A program made the position numbers and the translations under genes. Below are positions 18,421 to 27,164 of a DNA stretch of 60,890 nucleotides, in pieces; position 1 is the stretch's first letter; every line of letters starts with the position of its first letter. The notes below the pieces were generated by a model, which saw only the letters and a program-made list of their open reading frames with translations, made no database searches and had not been told where the DNA came from. The DNA is from Bacteroidales bacterium (lineage in GTDB: Bacteria; Bacteroidota; Bacteroidia; Bacteroidales; F082): positions 1 through 60,890 of the forward strand of contig JANQGJ010000004.1 in assembly GCA_028277395.1 (NCBI GenBank), given 5' to 3'.

Positions 18421-19032
18421 TTAGAACAAACCATGGATATTTGCATTTACTTTATCGATAACAACACTTAGATCTTCAGGATCATTAAAATCCATATCAT
18501 CAACATTAATTATCAATAATTTCCCTGAATTGTAGCCCTTAATCCAACCCTCATAACGATTGTTCAGCAATTTGAGATAATCAAGTCTTATTGATTCTTC
18601 GTAATCCCTGCCTCTTTTCTGGATTTGTTCAACCAATGTTGAAACAGATGCTTTGAGGTAAATGAGTAAATCCGGAGGTTGAATAAACGAGTTCATTAGT
18701 TCGAAAAGTGAACTGTAATTATCAAAATCCCTGGTTGACATCAGGTTCATCTCATGAAGATTTGGAGCAAAAATGTAAGCATCTTCATAAATTGTTCTGT
18801 CCTGTATTATATTATTGCCACTATTTCGTATCTCAACTACCTGACGAAATCTGGAATTTAGAAAATATACCTGCAGATTAAAGGACCAACGCTGCATATC
18901 CTCATAGAAACTATGAAGATACGGATTATGATCAACATCTTCGTAATGTGGTTTCCACCCAAAATGCTTGGCCAGAAGTCTTGTAAGAGTTGTTTTTCCG
19001 GAACCTATATTACCTGCTATTGCTACGTGCAT
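18421..19032 (-). CDS. Deoxynucleoside kinase family protein (first copy)
   Basis: The product of 203 residues has a P-loop GNIGSGKTT at residues 7-15, a lid-type arginine segment (RGRDYEESIRLDYL) and the central QDRTIYEDAYIF, where classical enzymes have ERS/DRS. This is the Dnk/dGK-dCK-like family that phosphorylates deoxynucleosides with ATP for salvage. Substrate choice cannot be read from the motifs. It lies between the GH3-family gene (51 bases) and kdsB (30 bases). A second, diverged copy lies at 42631, next to folK. Confidence 0.9.
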   Translation of the reverse strand: MHVAIAGNIGSGKTTLTRLLAKHFGWKPHYEDVDHNPYLHSFYEDMQRWSFNLQVYFLNSRFRQVVEIRNSGNNIIQDRTIYEDAYIFAPNLHEMNLMSTRDFDNYSSLFELMNSFIQPPDLLIYLKASVSTLVEQIQKRGRDYEESIRLDYLKLLNNRYEGWIKGYNSGKLLIINVDDMDFNDPEDLSVVIDKVNANIHGLF

Positions 19033-19083
19033 CTTTAATAATTTTTTACTAAAATAAATAAAATGTCAATAGTTTCGCTAATT

Positions 19084-20589
19084 CTATTTTACTTTAAGAA
19101 TTTCATCAGCATATTCACGATCGTTTGACAAACGGGGTACTTTATTTTGTCCTCCAAGCTTATTTCGTTTCTTCATCCACTTATAAAAAGTATTTTTTTT
19201 GAGGTTAACAACGTCAGGGAACTTTAGTACGAGATTATGATATCTTTTTGCCTCGTAATCCGAATTCAGACTTTTTAGTGCATTATCAAATGCTTCATTA
19301 AAAAAGTCATGACTTTCCGGTTCAATATCAAATTCAATTAACCACTGATGCCTGACTTCCTCATTATCAAACAATGGGGCAGCTGTATATTCGCTTATCC
19401 TTGCTCCTGTTTTTGAGCATGCTATCGCTAATGCTTTTTCTGCATTATCAATTATTAATTCTTCACCAACGGCATTTATAAAATTCTTAACTCTCCCCGT
19501 TATCCTGATACGATATGGGTTCAGACTTGTAAAAACAACTGTATCACCAATCATATAACGCCATAGTCCGGCATTTGTAGTTATAATAAGAGCATAGTTA
19601 ACTCCTGTCTCAACTTCAGATAACTGTACAGGTTCACCATTTGTTGATGAAATTTCACCAACCGGCAAAAACTCATAAAAAATTCCATAATCCAGCATTA
19701 ACAGTAAGTCAGAACAATCCTTCTGATCCTGAATCGCAAAAAATCCTTCTGAAGCATTATATGTATCTGAGTAAGCCATTCTGTCGGAACATATAATACT
19801 GCTGTATTGTTCACGATAAGGTTCAAAATTTATTCCACCATGAAAAAAGACTTCCAGATTTGGCCAAACATCATGAAGGTTCTTCTTGCCTGACTTCTGT
19901 AATATTTTTCTCAACAATACAAGCATCCAGGAAGGTACTCCGGATATACTCCGTACATCATGATTCATTGTAGACTCAGCCATCAGTTCAAGCTTGTTCT
20001 CCCACTCATCCATTAATGCAATCGACAGAGAAGGTGTTCTCTTGAATTGTGCCCAAAATGGTAAATTATGCATTAAAATTGCTGACAGATCACCCTCAAT
20101 ATAGGTAGTATTACTCACCTCAAGTATATTTCTGCTACCACCCATTACAAGGCTTTTCCCATCAAACAACTGTGATTTGGGATAAAGATCAAAATACATT
20201 GCAAGCATATCTTTCCCTCCTTTAAAATGGCATTCTTCCAAAGCCGATGGACTAACAGGTATATACTTACTTTTTCCTGCAGTTGTTCCGGATGATTTAG
20301 CAAACCATGTTATCTCTTCATGCCAGAGTATGTTTTGCTCTCCTTTACGTAACCTGTCTATCATTGGTTTTAAATCCTCGTAAGAGCTGACAGGTACCCT
20401 GCTTGTAAAATCAGTTATGCTGTTTATGGATTTATATTTATATTTTTTCCCCCATTCTGTATCACGTGCTGACGTGATCAGTTTTTTGAACACCTCATTT
20501 TGAACATCAACAGGATATTTATTAAAAAGTTCAATTTGATGTATCCTCTTCTTAATCCACCAGTTCAATACTGAATTTACAAACGCCAT
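19084..20589 (-). CDS. GH3 family acyl-adenylate/acyl-acid amido-synthetase-like protein
   Basis: The 501-residue product has the organisation of the plant GH3 and bacterial GH3-like branch of adenylating enzymes. Its nucleotide-binding loop is FAKSSGTTAGKSKYIPVS (near residues 100-117), followed by YNASEGFFAIQD, and LWRYMIGDTVVF-type segment (GLWRYMIGDTVVFTS) leading to ITGRVKNFINAVGEELI. Plant members conjugate auxin or jasmonate to amino acids. The Bacteroidota members are widespread and have no settled substrate. It is the first gene of the minus-strand operon leading to dNK, kdsB, the HU-like/SPOR gene and trmB. Confidence 0.88.
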   Translation of the reverse strand: MAFVNSVLNWWIKKRIHQIELFNKYPVDVQNEVFKKLITSARDTEWGKKYKYKSINSITDFTSRVPVSSYEDLKPMIDRLRKGEQNILWHEEITWFAKSSGTTAGKSKYIPVSPSALEECHFKGGKDMLAMYFDLYPKSQLFDGKSLVMGGSRNILEVSNTTYIEGDLSAILMHNLPFWAQFKRTPSLSIALMDEWENKLELMAESTMNHDVRSISGVPSWMLVLLRKILQKSGKKNLHDVWPNLEVFFHGGINFEPYREQYSSIICSDRMAYSDTYNASEGFFAIQDQKDCSDLLLMLDYGIFYEFLPVGEISSTNGEPVQLSEVETGVNYALIITTNAGLWRYMIGDTVVFTSLNPYRIRITGRVKNFINAVGEELIIDNAEKALAIACSKTGARISEYTAAPLFDNEEVRHQWLIEFDIEPESHDFFNEAFDNALKSLNSDYEAKRYHNLVLKFPDVVNLKKNTFYKWMKKRNKLGGQNKVPRLSNDREYADEILKVK

Positions 20590-20843
20590 TTGAAATGTAT
20601 TTTAGAAATTGGGGAACCAAAAATAAATAATTTTGCAATTAACGGAGTTAACTGTACTCATCAATTGAATTATTATTTCAGAATTCACTGATTCCAATCA
20701 TCAGATATAGCACAAAAGCCTGTTATACTGACAAATATAATAAATGATTAATTATTACATGTTGTATCTGATAAATGTATATTTTAGTAGGTTCAAACTA
20801 AACCGGCAATTAGCCTGCAGAATTCTTATCAGATCACAAAATT

Positions 20844-22736
20844 ATGAAACAGTTTGTGTTAATAATAACGTTCTTAACTCTCACTACATTATGTATGAGC
20901 CAAAAACCAGGTTATTCTGACTCACTACCTGATCTTAAGAGATTAATCGAGAATCAGAAACTAGATCATCAGGATATTGATAGTATCGTAAAAAAAGGAG
21001 ATGAACGTTGCAATACTTCTCCCGACTCGTCGCTTTATTATTACAAAATAGCCCTGCTGCTTGCTCAAAATGAAAATAATATTGAAAGTGAGGCAAATAT
21101 TTACGGTAAAATCGGGGGGCTAAAATATTTAAGCGGGGAATTTGACAGTTCTCTTGAGAATTTTGTAATAGCGTTAAAAAAATGGAGAACAGAAAAAAAC
21201 AAACAGGGTATCGCCAGAGGTCTTAACAATATTGCGCTCATTTACAATATGCTAAGTAATTATGATGAAGCATTGGATTATCATCAAAACTCACTTTACC
21301 TGTGCAGGGAAATAGCAGATAGTTCATTGCTTGCGTTAAATTATTTCAATATCGGCCTGGTATATCTGAACATGAAACAATATGACTCTGCACTAGTTTA
21401 TGCCAATCGTTCGTTAAAAATAAATACTCTTATTGAGAATGAAAATGAGCTATTGAAATTAAATACTCTAAAGGGGAACATATATTTTGAAAAAGGGGAA
21501 TACGACAAAGCACGCGATTTATTTTTAAATGTTATTGAAGACAAATCGATTAACAACAAATGGGAGTTATCATATGCATTGGCTGGTATTTCAGCAACCG
21601 AGCAAAAAGCAGGTAATTACGATTTAAGTATTGATTATGGTAAAAAGAGTTTGCAACTTGCTGAAGATATAAATGCAGCATGGGATATACAAAACATTCT
21701 TAAGATCCTTTCTGAAAGTTATGCCTTGGCAGGCAACTATAAAAAAGCATACGAACTTTATAAAGAATACAAACTTTATAACGATACTCTTTTTAACAGT
21801 GACAGGAAAAATAAGATAAACTATCTGAATCTAAAGCAGAAAGATTTTGAGTATATCACACTATCCCACGAAAATGAAATTCAATATGATCAAATACAAA
21901 AGCGGAATAATCAAATCTTAATTGCAGCTTTAATAGCTGTTTTTGTTGCCATATTGGCTATTATATTCCTTAGAAACAGTTATGCAAAATCAAAATTAAA
22001 CTATCAGTTAAGGGTTAAGAACGCTGAAATTGGCAAGAAAAATCAGGAACTCATTAAACTTAATGCAACAAAAGATACCTTTTTTAAAATCATTGGACAT
22101 GACCTTAAAAATCCACTTTGCACTGTTATATCCTTTACTGATATGCTGGAGAACAACTTTAACGTATTCAGCGACAGTGAAAAACTAGAATATATTTCAT
22201 TATCTAAAAGTTCGGCAGCACATTCACTTGATATGTTGGATAATTTACTGGAGTGGACTAAATCACAATCAGGAATCTATAGTGTTAATCCAGTTAAAAC
22301 AAACATAAAAAAGCTTGTATTGGGAATAACTGATAAACATAAAAACAGTTTCAAAGAAAAGAATCTTAAACTAACAATTGATATAGATGAGGATATTATC
22401 GGAGTACTGGATGTAAATATGACTACAGTTGTTATCAGAAATATTATAACGAATGCCATTAAATTCACAAATAGTGGTGGAGAAATAATAGTAAAAGCAA
22501 TAAATGAGAATGACAATGTTTTAATTACTATTTCTGACAATGGAATTGGGATGGATAATGAAAAGATAACAGGACTATTTCAAATAGAAAATGCCCGTTC
22601 CACATCCGGAACAAATCAGGAGAAAGGAATGGGTATTGGTTTGATCCTGTGCAAAGAACTGCTAGAAAAGCAAAATGGTTTGATCTGGGCTAAGAGTTCT
22701 CCTGGTGAAGGATCAGAATTTTATGTAAAAATCTAG
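20844..22736 (+). CDS. Sensor histidine kinase with periplasmic TPR domain
   Basis: A signal peptide (MKQFVLIITFLTLTTLCMSQ) is followed by about six TPR units over residues 50-310 (for example NIALIYNMLSNYDEALDYHQ, NIGLVYLNMKQYDSALVY), one membrane helix at about 357-376, and a coiled linker. The kinase core has H-box IIGHDLKNPL (His419), N-box IITNAIKFTNSGGE, DNGIGMD and the G2 box GMGIGLILCKELL. There is no receiver domain and no response regulator next door. The next gene starts 4 bases after its stop, so the CYTH protein is translationally close and probably cotranscribed. Confidence 0.92.
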   Translation: MKQFVLIITFLTLTTLCMSQKPGYSDSLPDLKRLIENQKLDHQDIDSIVKKGDERCNTSPDSSLYYYKIALLLAQNENNIESEANIYGKIGGLKYLSGEFDSSLENFVIALKKWRTEKNKQGIARGLNNIALIYNMLSNYDEALDYHQNSLYLCREIADSSLLALNYFNIGLVYLNMKQYDSALVYANRSLKINTLIENENELLKLNTLKGNIYFEKGEYDKARDLFLNVIEDKSINNKWELSYALAGISATEQKAGNYDLSIDYGKKSLQLAEDINAAWDIQNILKILSESYALAGNYKKAYELYKEYKLYNDTLFNSDRKNKINYLNLKQKDFEYITLSHENEIQYDQIQKRNNQILIAALIAVFVAILAIIFLRNSYAKSKLNYQLRVKNAEIGKKNQELIKLNATKDTFFKIIGHDLKNPLCTVISFTDMLENNFNVFSDSEKLEYISLSKSSAAHSLDMLDNLLEWTKSQSGIYSVNPVKTNIKKLVLGITDKHKNSFKEKNLKLTIDIDEDIIGVLDVNMTTVVIRNIITNAIKFTNSGGEIIVKAINENDNVLITISDNGIGMDNEKITGLFQIENARSTSGTNQEKGMGIGLILCKELLEKQNGLIWAKSSPGEGSEFYVKI

Positions 22737-22740
22737 TTCC

Positions 22741-23211
22741 ATGGGCTTTGAGATTGAAAGAAAATTCCTGGTAAGGGGTGAATATAAACATCTGGCAACT
22801 CAGAAGATAAGTATAAAGCAGGGGTATTTGTCCACAATTCCTAACCGGACAGTAAGGATACGTATAACCGACACCAGGGGATATATTACAATAAAAGGTG
22901 AGCCAAAATTAAATAAGGCAACCAGGTTTGAGTGGGAGAGAGAGATACCATTAGATGAAGCTCTTCAGTTAATGGAGCTTTGCGGATCTGATACAATAAT
23001 TAAAACCCGGTATATAATACCTGAAAAGTCTGGATTGGTATTTGAGGTTGATCAATTTCATGATCGAAACAAGGGTTTGGTAATTGCAGAAATTGAAATT
23101 CCCCATAAGGCTTATTCAATATGCAAGCCGGATTGGCTTGGAAAAGAAGTTACAGGAGATCCGTTATATTACAATTCATACCTTAACCAAACTCCGTATT
23201 CAACCTGGTAA
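22741..23211 (+). CDS. CYTH domain protein, inorganic triphosphatase type
   Basis: The protein begins with the defining ExExK motif (Glu4, Glu6, Lys8 in MGFEIERKF) and continues with the basic/acidic strands of the triphosphate tunnel fold: KQGYLSTIPNRTVRIRITD, GYITIKGE, RFEWEREI, TRYIIPEKSGLVFEVDQFH and LVIAEIEIP. Bacterial proteins of this size (156 residues) hydrolyse inorganic triphosphate in several studied cases; the substrate here is inferred. It lies 4 bases downstream of the histidine kinase stop codon, forming a two-gene unit. Confidence 0.93.
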   Translation: MGFEIERKFLVRGEYKHLATQKISIKQGYLSTIPNRTVRIRITDTRGYITIKGEPKLNKATRFEWEREIPLDEALQLMELCGSDTIIKTRYIIPEKSGLVFEVDQFHDRNKGLVIAEIEIPHKAYSICKPDWLGKEVTGDPLYYNSYLNQTPYSTW

Positions 23212-23559
23212 CCAAAGAAAAGTTATAATATTTTGCGCACAAAAGCCTGTAATTAGAGCATACTTCCTGTGTCAAACAGTAATAATCCTGTTAACATAAT
23301 GGTTAACATCAGAAATCAAAAAAAAATAATTCTACTGCCATATTCAACTTAGTAATTCTAAAAATATGCAGAGTGCTTAAGCTGATTTTTAAGATAAACA
23401 GTAGTATACTTCAAAACAATTCCTGGTTGTAAAATTCAATGAAATACGTTAATATGTTAATTATCTGGCTATACACAAAAAATAATATGGTAGGTACTTT
23501 ACAAAATTAATACTAACAGTAAATCCCTGTACGGTAAATATCCTCTTAAACATAATACT

Positions 23560-23597
23560 ACCCTTAAAGGGTGATAATTACCTACCATAAAGGGTAA
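23560..23597. promoter_or_regulatory. Pair of AAAGGGT operator-like boxes
   Basis: A palindrome ACCCTTAAAGGGT occupies 23560-23572 and a degenerate second copy (ACC-ATAAAGGGT) ends at 23595. Both continue as GGGT-A/G-AT. The pair lies about 60 bases upstream of the promoter of the candidate small RNA, a plausible spot for an activator or response regulator. This is inference from symmetry and position only. Confidence 0.35.
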
Positions 23598-23654
23598 TCA
23601 TCTCAATTTCAATCTTTTATTTTACTTTTTATGAAAAATATTACAAAGAAAATG

Positions 23655-23662
23655 TATCTTTG
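23655..23662 (+). promoter_or_regulatory. Candidate -7 element (TATCTTTG) of the small RNA
   Basis: TA-TC-TTTG fits the Bacteroidota -7 element. It lies in the right arm of a 9-bp palindrome (TTACAAAGA / TCTTTGTAA, 23641-23665). Transcription would start near 23669, exactly where the structured element begins. No good -33 TTTG is present. Confidence 0.45.
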
Positions 23663-23668
23663 TAATCG

Positions 23669-23801
23669 GAATCAAGTTTGTTTTTTATTGTTTAAAGGCT
23701 CCAAGTGGTTTTGGGTGATTTTGCCTTGCCGGATAGCGTTTTAAACAAGCCTTTGAACAATACTTGATTTCCATTTAAAGCGTTCCGGTAAGGTTTTTTT
23801 T
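23669..23801 (+). ncRNA. Candidate structured small RNA, about 130 nt
   Basis: The segment contains two long complementary pairs in interleaved order A-B-A'-B'. A (23670-23677 plus 23687-23700) pairs with A' (23747-23769) over 22 base pairs with one G-U and a 9-nt bulge. B (23724-23745) pairs with B' (23774-23793) over about 20 positions with a few mismatches. B' is followed by eight T. Because the loops between B-A' and A'-B' are only 1-4 nt, both stems cannot form in full together, so the element looks like a two-state RNA. No reading frame of note is present. I do not recognise a known RNA family, and a degenerate mobile palindrome is the main alternative. Confidence 0.4.
23724..23801 (+). 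terminator. Possible intrinsic terminator (stem B/B' plus U-run) of the small RNA
   Basis: The long stem CCTTGCCGGATAGCG... / ...GCGTTCCGGTAAGG is closed directly before TTTTTTTT (23794-23801). The apical part contains the A' strand, so formation of this hairpin competes with stem A/A'. Confidence 0.45.
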
Positions 23802-24439
23802 CCAGCCGGAATCAAATGTGAAATAGTAATCTATTTCCTCTCCATTTATATAAAAACTTATTCGCAAATATTCCAAATCAACTTTCCGGCTACTTATTAT
23901 TAAATAATGATTAGTATACCGAATTACAAAGAAGAAAGAGGTATAAATAAAAATAAAAGTCCTGATAAAGAAACAAAAAAAACAAGTCAAAGGTTGCATA
24001 TCAAAACCTTTAGTAGGTCATTTGGTACTGAATCATTCAGTGAATAATTAATATGACTAAGCAATTGTATAATTGCAACTCTCTTTAAGTTTCAGGGAAT
24101 AATTAAGCATTATATGTTTTGGGTTTATGGCTTAGCCATTATGTACTTTCCAGTAACAGGAAGTCCATTAAGCATGATAACTTCATACAGCGATCACTAT
24201 AAAATACAGCATTGATAAGCTTTCCAGGTATTTCTTTCATCTGATTGATCATTTTAATCAATCCAGATCTGATATTATGGTATTGATTACTGAAAAAAAA
24301 CGGTTAATAATAATGATTATCACTATCTCGCAAAGATATGATTAAAGGTTCATAAGTTTAATATGATTATATTAAAATTCCATATGCCTGAACAAATAAA
24401 ATATGCCTGATGCAATGAAATAACTATCTAAAGAGATTA

Positions 24440-24859
24440 CTATTCTTTCTTCAAACCTTCAAGCTTCTTCTTCAATTCAGTTAATTCCCTTCTGGACTTA
24501 TCCAATTCGGCTTCAAGGCTAAGAACAGCACTAATAGCCAGTTTGGCGGTTTCCTTACTTCTCTTCTCTTTTTCAAATTCCGATTCATCTTCATTAATCA
24601 GAGATTTTCTAAACTCCTGTTGATAGAATTTTAGTGAATCATACATATCACCATAACCCAGAATTAACCACCTCGCGGATATACGTTTGTCAAAAGCAAG
24701 TATCTGGTGAATAATTTTCAAACCACATGACCCTTTTTCATTTGCTAATTCGCTAATATATTGTGGTTTAACATTAAATATACCAGCTAATTTAACCTGA
24801 TTTACACCATTTCTCTTGGCGTTTTTAATCCATTGTGCAACTCGTTGATTTACTGACAT
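24440..24859 (-). CDS. Phage-repressor-type HTH protein with C-terminal coiled coil
   Basis: The N-terminal 70 residues form an XRE/CI-type helix-turn-helix (RNGVNQVKLAGIFNVKPQYI) followed by the phrase ISARWLILGYGDMYD that is common to Bacteroidota phage repressors. Residues 90-139 are a charged coiled coil (EFEKEKRSKETAKL... LEAELDKSRRELTELKKKLE), replacing the peptidase domain of CI/LexA-type repressors, so it is unlikely to be cleaved by RecA. It is divergent from two small genes, with a palindrome in the shared promoter region, and is predicted to be translated from a leaderless message. Confidence 0.8.
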   Translation of the reverse strand: MSVNQRVAQWIKNAKRNGVNQVKLAGIFNVKPQYISELANEKGSCGLKIIHQILAFDKRISARWLILGYGDMYDSLKFYQQEFRKSLINEDESEFEKEKRSKETAKLAISAVLSLEAELDKSRRELTELKKKLEGLKKE

Positions 24860-24863
24860 TAAA

Positions 24864-24924
24864 CAAATTTAATAAAATAAAACATTAGTTTACTTGTTTG
24901 GGGCAAGTAAATACATTATATTTG
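24864..24924. promoter_or_regulatory. Divergent promoters with operator palindrome
   Basis: A perfect 8-bp inverted repeat TTTACTTG / CAAGTAAA (24889-24896 and 24904-24911, 7-bp spacer) lies between a plus-strand -7 element TATATTTG (24917-24924) and a minus-strand -7 element TAAATTTG (24864-24871). The repeat covers the -33 region of the plus promoter, the expected place for repression of the small genes. The minus promoter is so close to the repressor ATG (24859) that the message would be leaderless. Confidence 0.55.
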
Positions 24925-25000
24925 CATTGCCGTCCTAACCTGTCGACAAATATACGACATAGATAATACAATTACAATACATTTATAATACTATTATTTT

Positions 25001-25213
25001 ATGAATAAAGATGATCTGACCCTTTTAAAGAATAAGTTACCAGACCAGTGGGCTGCTAAACTTTCATGTGAGCTTGGCTATACTCCTGATTACATCAGAA
25101 AAGTTTTATCAGGACAAAGAAAAAGCCAAAAAATAATCGATGCTGCAATTGCCCTCGCTGCAGAGTATAAGTCGAAAGTTGAAAATCAAAAAAAAATAAT
25201 TGCATCGCTATAA
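25001..25213 (+). CDS. Small Cro-like DNA-binding protein
   Basis: The 70-residue product LPDQWAAKLSCELGYTPDYIRKVLSGQRKS has the spacing of a helix-turn-helix (helix, turn at ELGYTPDYI, recognition helix IRKVLSGQR), and the tail is basic and helical. Its position opposite an XRE repressor and behind a palindrome-controlled promoter fits the Cro position of a phage immunity switch. I cannot name a family. It ends 28 bases before the next small gene. Confidence 0.65.
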   Translation: MNKDDLTLLKNKLPDQWAAKLSCELGYTPDYIRKVLSGQRKSQKIIDAAIALAAEYKSKVENQKKIIASL

Positions 25214-25241
25214 TTATCAGAGTGCAGTAAATCAATCGAAC

Positions 25242-25442
25242 ATGGATAATACTAATTTGTCTTCAGGTAAATCAGAGTATCATTTTGATAATTACAGGAT
25301 TCTTGAATTTATCGAAAATCTGAATGAGCAGGAACTGGTTGCTCTTTGGAGAATTGTTAACTCTCCTGAGTACCTGTGCTTGATCGCAGATGAGATAAAC
25401 AAAATGATATCTGACGAGCTGGATGAAAGCGGAATATTATAA
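25242..25442 (+). CDS. Small acidic protein of unknown function
   Basis: The preferred ATG at 25242 gives 66 residues (an upstream in-frame TTG at 25200 would overlap the previous gene). The product is acidic and helical (YRILEFIENLNEQELVALWR, EYLCLIADEINKMISDELDE) without signal peptide or recognisable domain. It is almost certainly cotranscribed with the Cro-like gene and could be an anti-repressor or partner of the switch, which is inference from position only. Confidence 0.6.
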   Translation: MDNTNLSSGKSEYHFDNYRILEFIENLNEQELVALWRIVNSPEYLCLIADEINKMISDELDESGIL

Positions 25443-25495
25443 CTATCAATTAATCATGATAGTATAATTCAGACTCCACTACCTGTCAATAATGA

Positions 25496-27028
25496 TTACA
25501 GAGGTATATTGCCGTGCTTCTTTGGCGGGCTGTTATCTGTCTTATTTCGCGTCATATCCAATGCCTGAACGATCTTCTTCCGGGTTTCATGAGGATAGAT
25601 AATTTCATCTATATATCCCAATGCTGCTGCTTTATAAGGACTTGCAAAATTATTACGATATTCTTCTACTTTGTCTTTCCTCTCCTCTTCAGGCAAGTTC
25701 CGATAGATTATATTTACTGCTCCATCAGGCCCCATTACTGCTATCTCTGCAGACGGAAAAGCATAGTTAACATCAGCACCAATATGCTTACTGGACATAA
25801 CATCATATGCACCACCATATGCTTTACGGGTTATTATTGTAATTTTCGGTACTGTAGCTTCAGCAAATGCATATAAAAGCTTAGCACCATGTTTTATTAT
25901 ACCACCAAATTCCTGTGCTGTTCCTGGTAAAAATCCGGGCACATCCTCAAACGTAATTAAAGGGATATTAAAGGCATCGCAAAATCGTACAAAACGTGCA
26001 GCTTTTGTTGAACTCGCAATATCCAATACTCCGGCCAGTACTGCCGGTTGATTTGCTACTATTCCAACCGGACTACCGGCAATACGGGCAAACCCAACTA
26101 TTATATTCTGTGCATAATGTGGTTGAACCTCAAGAAAGTGATTATCATCAATTACAGGCATAATAATATCAAACATATTATATGGCTTGTTGGGATCCTC
26201 AGGAATAATTTCATCAAGTTTGGGCTCAACACGTTCAAAATCATCGGTACATACCTTTTGAGGTGGATCTTCCATATTATTTGACGGGATAAAACTCATC
26301 AATTCCCTTATCATCATTACTGCCTGTTCATCATCATCTGCAGTGAAATGGGCTACACCTGATTTTTTATTATGAGCCATTGCACCACCAAGATCTTCCA
26401 TTGTAACATCTTCATTAGTTACTGTTTTTATTACATCAGGGCCGGTAACAAACATAAATGATGTTTCTTTAACCATTAAAATAAAATCAGTAATGGCTGG
26501 AGAATAAACTGCACCACCGGCACATGGACCCAGTATAGCTGAAATCTGTGGAATTACTCCTGAACTACGAACATTTCTATAAAAAATATCGGCATACCCG
26601 GCTAGACTTTCCACACCTTCCTGAATTCTTGCACCTCCCGAATCATTCAACCCAATAACCGGAGCTCCCATCTTCATGGCCAGGTCCATTATCTTCACTA
26701 TCTTGTCAGCATTAGCCCTGCTTAACGAACCTCCCGATACTGTAAAATCCTGAGCAAATACATACATTAAACGTCCTTCTATTTTCCCGTATCCTGTAAC
26801 AACACCATCTCCGAGAATTTTTGTCTTCTCCATCCCAAAATCATTACAACGATGAGTTACAAACTTGTCAATTTCAACGAAAGTTCCGGGATCAAGTAAT
26901 TGTTGAATACGTTCACGGGCAGTAAGTCTGCCAGCTTTATGCTGCTTATCAATTCTATGCTGTCCTCCACCAAGTTCAGCTAATTGACCTTTTTCCTCAA
27001 AGATTTCCAGTTTCGATTTTAGTGACAT
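25496..27028 (-). CDS. Acyl-CoA carboxylase carboxyltransferase subunit (propionyl-CoA carboxylase beta type)
   Basis: This 510-residue subunit moves the carboxyl group from carboxybiotin to an acyl-CoA (or the reverse in methylmalonyl-CoA decarboxylase). Landmarks are [20 protein letters not shown], the first oxyanion region [62 protein letters not shown] and the second oxyanion region [18 protein letters not shown] with AYGGAYDVM. It is the third gene of an operon with the biotin carboxylase and biotin carrier genes. No sodium-pump subunit is nearby, so a soluble propionyl- or acetyl-CoA carboxylase is favoured over the decarboxylase. Confidence 0.93.
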   Translation of the reverse strand: MSLKSKLEIFEEKGQLAELGGGQHRIDKQHKAGRLTARERIQQLLDPGTFVEIDKFVTHRCNDFGMEKTKILGDGVVTGYGKIEGRLMYVFAQDFTVSGGSLSRANADKIVKIMDLAMKMGAPVIGLNDSGGARIQEGVESLAGYADIFYRNVRSSGVIPQISAILGPCAGGAVYSPAITDFILMVKETSFMFVTGPDVIKTVTNEDVTMEDLGGAMAHNKKSGVAHFTADDDEQAVMMIRELMSFIPSNNMEDPPQKVCTDDFERVEPKLDEIIPEDPNKPYNMFDIIMPVIDDNHFLEVQPHYAQNIIVGFARIAGSPVGIVANQPAVLAGVLDIASSTKAARFVRFCDAFNIPLITFEDVPGFLPGTAQEFGGIIKHGAKLLYAFAEATVPKITIITRKAYGGAYDVMSSKHIGADVNYAFPSAEIAVMGPDGAVNIIYRNLPEEERKDKVEEYRNNFASPYKAAALGYIDEIIYPHETRKKIVQALDMTRNKTDNSPPKKHGNIPL

Positions 27029-27164
27029 ATTTTTTGTTGTTAATTTCGTTTTGATTAAATGAGTTAATTTGATTGAGTAGTTATTTGATATTTATTGAAG
27101 TATGGAACAATATATGAGTTGTTAATATATTACTACAAGAGGTATCATATACACCCTGTTTATA

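Larger units (their letters stand above)
23212..24439. other. Gene-poor 1.2 kb region between the CYTH gene and the repressor gene
   Basis: No convincing protein gene is present; a 74-codon minus-strand frame at 23775-23999 looks like chance (Phe-rich, no start signals). The region holds the two AAAGGGT boxes, a promoter and the candidate small RNA listed separately. Beyond 23815 there are only short palindromes, such as ATGGCTTAGCCAT near 24128 and GCAATTGTATAATTGC near 24061, whose role I cannot assign. Confidence 0.5.

Noticed and set aside
23669..23801. H-type pseudoknot formed by both stems together
   Set aside because: Linkers of 1-4 nt cannot span stems of about 20 bp, so full simultaneous pairing is not physically possible; mutually exclusive folds are more likely.
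23667..23815. CGGAATCAA at 23667-23675 and 23807-23815 as a 9-bp target-site duplication around a transposed element
   Set aside because: The segment between them has no terminal inverted repeats, and a 9-bp match within such a short AT-rich region can arise by chance. Kept only as an alternative explanation for the small-RNA candidate.
23775..23999. 74-codon minus-strand frame (MQPLTCFFCFF...)
   Set aside because: Very Phe/Ile-rich from AT-rich sequence, ends inside the small-RNA stem B', and has no start signals.
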